Positions 6,527 through 9,097 of a stretch of DNA of 9,097 nt are shown here, piece after piece. The stretch spans positions 1 through 9,097 of the forward strand of contig VSNH01000132.1 in the NCBI GenBank assembly GCA_009774215.1, in the 5' to 3' direction. This stretch comes from Lachnospiraceae bacterium (GTDB lineage Bacteria; Bacillota; Clostridia; Lachnospirales; Lachnospiraceae). A program made the position numbers and the translations under genes. The notes below the pieces were generated by a model. It did no database searches, was not told the origin of the DNA, and saw only the letters and a list, made by a program, of their open reading frames with translations. Every line of letters starts with the position of its first letter. The stretch's first letter is position 1.

Positions 6527-8203
6527 ATGAGAAGTGACAATGTGAAAGCGGGTACCCAGCAGGCGCCCCACAGAAGTTTGTTTAATGCTCTCGGATTTAC
6601 GCAGGAGGAGATGAAGAAGCCCATGGTGGGTATTGTCAGTTCCTACAACGAGATTGTGCCAGGACATATGAATCTGGATAAAATCGTGGACGCCGTAAAG
6701 CTTGGCGTGGCGGAGGCAGGCGGCGTACCTGTGGTGTTTCCGGCGATCGCGGTCTGTGACGGCATTGCCATGGGGCATATCGGTATGAAGTATTCGCTGG
6801 TGACCCGCGATCTGATCGCGGATTCCACAGAATGTATGGCGCTGGCGCATCAGTTTGACGCGCTTGTGATGGTGCCAAACTGTGACAAAAATGTACCCGG
6901 TCTTCTGATGGCGGCGGCGCGCGTCAATGTGCCGACGGTTTTTGTGTCCGGCGGGCCCATGCTGGCGGGACATGTAAAGGGGCAGAAGAGAAGTCTTTCA
7001 TCCATGTTTGAGGCGGTGGGTTCCCACGCGGCTGGGACGATCACGGACGAGGAACTTCTGGAGTTCGAGGAGAAGACCTGCCCGACCTGCGGTTCCTGTT
7101 CGGGTATGTATACGGCCAACTCCATGAACTGTCTGACCGAAGCGCTTGGTATGGGACTTCGCGGCAACGGCACGATTCCCGCGGTTTATTCCGAGCGAAT
7201 CAAGCTGGCGAAACACGCGGGTATGGCAGTGATGAAGCTTTTGGAGAAGGATATCAGACCGAGAGACATCATGACGAAGGACGCGATCTTGAACGCCCTG
7301 ACGGTGGATATGGCACTGGGCTGCTCCACCAACTCCATGCTGCATCTGCCGGCGATCGCCCACGAGGTAGGCTTTGACTTTGATATCGCTTTCGCCAACG
7401 AGATCAGCGAGAAGACGCCCAATGTGTGTCATCTGGCTCCGGCGGGTCCGACCTATATGGAGGATCTCAATGAAGCGGGCGGTGTCTATGCGGTGATGAA
7501 GGAGCTTGCGGATATCGGCCTGCTCCACACGGACTGCATGACGGTGACAGGTGAGACAATCGGTGAAAATATCAAGAATGCGGTCAATAAAAATACAGAT
7601 GTTATTAGAACGGTGGAGAATCCTTACAGCAAGACTGGCGGACTGGCGGTTCTGAAAGGCAACCTTGCTCCCGACGGCAGCGTGGTGAAGCGCTCCGCCG
7701 TGGTGGAGGAGATGATGGTGCACGAAGGCCCCGCCCGCGTCTTTGAGTGCGAGGAGGATGCGATTGCGGCCATCAAGGGCGGCAAGATCGTGGCGGGAGA
7801 TGTGGTGCTGATCCGCTATGAAGGGCCAAAAGGCGGCCCGGGTATGCGGGAAATGTTGAATCCCACATCAGCCATTGCGGGCATGGGACTTGGATCCAGT
7901 GTGGCGCTGATCACGGACGGCCGTTTTTCCGGCGCATCCAGAGGCGCTTCCATCGGTCATGTATCGCCTGAGGCGGCGGTGGGCGGCCCCATCGCGCTGG
8001 TGGAAGAGGGCGATATCATCAGCATTGATATTCCGAATATGAAGCTGGATGTGAAAGTTTCCGATGAGGAGATGGCAGCGAGACGGAAGAAGTGGCAGCC
8101 TAGGGAGCCCAAAGTGACAAGCGGTTATCTGGCCAGATATAAGGAAATGGTGACCAGCGGCAACCGGGGTGCAATTCTGGAAACGTGTGAAGGAAAACAT
8201 TAA
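6527..8203 (+). CDS. ilvD: Dihydroxy-acid dehydratase
   Basis: IlvD dehydrates 2,3-dihydroxy-isovalerate and 2,3-dihydroxy-3-methylvalerate to the 2-keto acids that lead to valine, leucine and isoleucine. It is a cytoplasmic iron-sulfur enzyme with Mg. The 558-residue length matches the shorter Firmicute type. Visible motifs are AVCDGIAMGHIGM (75-87, Asp78), PNCDKNVPG (117-125, with cluster Cys119, Mg ligand Asp120 and the Lys121 that is carbamylated in the family), CPTCGSCSGMYTANSM (185-200) and GCSTNSMLH (265-273). The late GRFSGASRGASIGHVSPEA is also present. Where [2Fe-2S] plant-type enzymes have an extra N-terminal cysteine, this protein has VPGHMN, as in the E. coli [4Fe-4S] enzyme, suggesting an oxygen-sensitive cluster. 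The start at 6527 has AAAGGAGG 8 bases upstream; an upstream in-frame ATG at 6455 lies inside the previous gene and is rejected. Confidence 0.97.
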   Translation: MRSDNVKAGTQQAPHRSLFNALGFTQEEMKKPMVGIVSSYNEIVPGHMNLDKIVDAVKLGVAEAGGVPVVFPAIAVCDGIAMGHIGMKYSLVTRDLIADSTECMALAHQFDALVMVPNCDKNVPGLLMAAARVNVPTVFVSGGPMLAGHVKGQKRSLSSMFEAVGSHAAGTITDEELLEFEEKTCPTCGSCSGMYTANSMNCLTEALGMGLRGNGTIPAVYSERIKLAKHAGMAVMKLLEKDIRPRDIMTKDAILNALTVDMALGCSTNSMLHLPAIAHEVGFDFDIAFANEISEKTPNVCHLAPAGPTYMEDLNEAGGVYAVMKELADIGLLHTDCMTVTGETIGENIKNAVNKNTDVIRTVENPYSKTGGLAVLKGNLAPDGSVVKRSAVVEEMMVHEGPARVFECEEDAIAAIKGGKIVAGDVVLIRYEGPKGGPGMREMLNPTSAIAGMGLGSSVALITDGRFSGASRGASIGHVSPEAAVGGPIALVEEGDIISIDIPNMKLDVKVSDEEMAARRKKWQPREPKVTSGYLARYKEMVTSGNRGAILETCEGKH

Positions 8204-8210
8204 GTTACTT

Positions 8211-8282
8211 TTCACACCCGCACCATGCACTTGCTGCATGGTGTCGGATCCAGCGCCAAAATGCCTGCTTTTGGGCATTTTG
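8211..8282 (+). other. Two-hairpin block downstream of ilvD
   Basis: Two strong inverted repeats follow the ilvD stop. CACCATGCA (8221-8229) pairs with TGCATGGTG (8235-8243) around 5 bases, and CAAAATGCC (8257-8265) pairs with GGCATTTTG (8274-8282) around 8 bases. The block is introduced by TTCACACCC (8211-8219), which can pair at long range with GGGTGTGAA (8341-8349) and enclose both hairpins. Neither hairpin has a clean T-run, though the second is followed by TGTG and might slow polymerase. Nothing similar lies in front of copy A upstream of tgt. Confidence 0.6.
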
Positions 8283-8293
8283 TGTGCATCATC

Positions 8294-8356
8294 GTTGCAA
8301 TTCACACTGAATAATCGTAAATCAGTACGAAATCTGGCGTGGGTGTGAATTGTAAC
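8294..8356 (+). other. Long stem-loop in the ilvD-ilvB gap
   Basis: A 14-bp arm at 8294-8307 (GTTGCAATTCACAC) pairs with 8343-8356 with a single G-T wobble. Inside, TCGTA (8315-8319) pairs with TACGA (8326-8330). The right arm contains the GTGTGAAT that also forms the outer stem of copy B, so this stem and copy B's outer stem cannot form together. Confidence 0.6.
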
Positions 8357-8432
8357 AAACACTAAGCTCGAAAGAACCTCGCTAAGTGTTTTCAAGATTC
8401 ACACAGGAGAATGCCAAAAAGCGGCATTCTCC
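8343..8432 (+). repeat. Structured intergenic element, copy B (upstream of ilvB)
   Basis: This has the same architecture as 1166-1260. The outer stem is GTGTGAAT (8343-8350) with ATTCACAC (8397-8404). The inner hairpin is AAACACT (8357-8363) with AGTGTTT (8385-8391), extended past an A-A mismatch by AGC/GCT. A single A follows, then the identical 10-bp hairpin GGAGAATGCC (8406-8415) with GGCATTCTCC (8423-8432), loop of 7 bases. Shared with copy A are GAACCTC..TAAG inside, CAGGAGAATGCC, GCGGCATTCTCCG and ACG just after. It ends 34 bases before the ilvB ribosome binding site, close to the 32 bases at tgt. Confidence 0.75.
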
Positions 8433-8479
8433 GAACGGGAAACAAATGTGATTTTATAAAACGGGCAGGAGGAGAAAGA

Positions 8480-9097
8480 ATGAACTTGACAGGTGCGCAG
8501 ATTGTAGTGGAATGTCTGAAAGAGCAGGGAGTGGATACCGTGTTCGGTTATCCCGGCGGCACAATTTTGAACGTGTACGACGCGTTGTATCAGCACAGTG
8601 AAGAGATCACTCATATTTTGACGTCCCATGAGCAGGGAGCGGCCCATGCGGCGGACGGCTATGCCAGGGCTACAGGCAAGGTGGGCGTCTGTCTGGCGAC
8701 AAGCGGTCCGGGGGCGACCAATCTGGTGACGGGAATCGCGACGGCCTACATGGATTCGGTACCTATGGTGGCTATCACCTGCAACGTGAATCTTCCCCTT
8801 TTAGGAAAGGACTCGTTTCAGGAGGTGGACATTGCGGGAATCACCATGCCCATCACCAAGCATAATTATATAGTAAAAGATGTAAATATCCTTGCGGACA
8901 CGCTCAGAAAGGCATTTGCCATTGCGGGAAGCGGCAGACCCGGCCCGGTGCTTGTGGATATCACGAAGGACGTGACGGCAAACACTTGCGAATATGAGAA
9001 AATGACGCCCGAGAAGGCGCATACACAGGGAAGCTACACGGAGGAAGAGCTGGCGGAGGCAGTGTGTCTCCTGGAGAACGCGAAAAAGCCCTTTATC
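8480..9097 (+). CDS. ilvB: Acetolactate synthase large subunit (N-terminal part, cut by window end)
   Basis: This thiamine-diphosphate enzyme condenses two pyruvates to 2-acetolactate, or pyruvate with 2-ketobutyrate to acetohydroxybutyrate, the first common step of branched-chain amino acid synthesis. The visible 206 codons, open to the last base, cover the thiamine-pyrimidine-binding domain and the start of the middle domain. Landmarks are VFGYPGG (21-27), the catalytic Glu51 in SHEQGAAHAADGYAR, ATSGPGATNLVTGIATAYMDS (73-93) and the FQEVDI segment at 113-118. ITCNV at 99-103 replaces the commoner ITGQV and is, from memory, a Clostridia-style variant. The start has AGGAGG at 8467-8472, 7 bases upstream. 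Catabolic AlsS is an alternative. The biosynthetic neighbours ilvD and leuB favour IlvB, but the FAD-binding and C-terminal regions that would decide are outside the window. Confidence 0.94.
   Translation, partial: MNLTGAQIVVECLKEQGVDTVFGYPGGTILNVYDALYQHSEEITHILTSHEQGAAHAADGYARATGKVGVCLATSGPGATNLVTGIATAYMDSVPMVAITCNVNLPLLGKDSFQEVDIAGITMPITKHNYIVKDVNILADTLRKAFAIAGSGRPGPVLVDITKDVTANTCEYEKMTPEKAHTQGSYTEEELAEAVCLLENAKKPFI

Noticed and set aside
8204..8479. T-box leader upstream of ilvB
   Set aside because: No AGGGTGG-N-ACCGCG T-box sequence, no specifier-loop layout, and no antiterminator/terminator pair with a T-run is visible.

Overview
The window reads as chromosomal DNA of an anaerobic Firmicute, most likely a Lachnospiraceae-type Clostridium. 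The evidence is moderate GC, strong AGGAGG-type ribosome binding sites, clean sigma-A promoters (TTGACA or TTGAAA, 17 bases, TAAAAT), a Clostridia-style acetolactate synthase, and an alanine/glutamate-rich lipoprotein of a kind common in gut Lachnospiraceae. All genes are on the + strand. No phage, transposase, CRISPR, tRNA or rRNA gene is visible.

Layout. (1) 88-1155: a membrane-anchored VanY-type D,D-carboxypeptidase with its own promoter. (2) 1166-1260: a folded intergenic element (copy A). (3) 1303-2454: tgt, the queuosine tRNA-guanine transglycosylase, followed at 2552-2872 by yajC and a terminator. (4) 3044-3634: a short lipoprotein gene with its own consensus promoter and a strong terminator. 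(5) 3771-8203: an apparent operon of leuB, a polytopic GT-C-type membrane glycosyltransferase and ilvD, driven by a good promoter at 3693-3721. (6) 8204-8479: a 276-base gap packed with inverted repeats, including a second copy (copy B) of the element upstream of tgt. (7) 8480-9097: the first 206 codons of ilvB, cut by the window edge.

Function. ilvB, ilvD and leuB serve branched-chain amino acid synthesis. IlvB makes acetolactate or acetohydroxybutyrate, IlvD dehydrates the dihydroxy acids to 2-keto acids, and LeuB oxidises 3-isopropylmalate for leucine. The glycosyltransferase between leuB and ilvD has no obvious place in that pathway.

The most interesting non-coding signal is the pair of elements just upstream of tgt and ilvB. 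Both have an 8-bp outer stem, an inner hairpin, a single A, and an invariant 10-bp hairpin. The outer stems differ at two pairs, and both changes are compensated on the opposite arm, which points to selection on a fold. The ilvB copy sits in a larger leader where several TTCACAC boxes compete for the same GTGTGAA box. It could be an undescribed regulatory RNA or a dispersed structured repeat; this window alone cannot decide.
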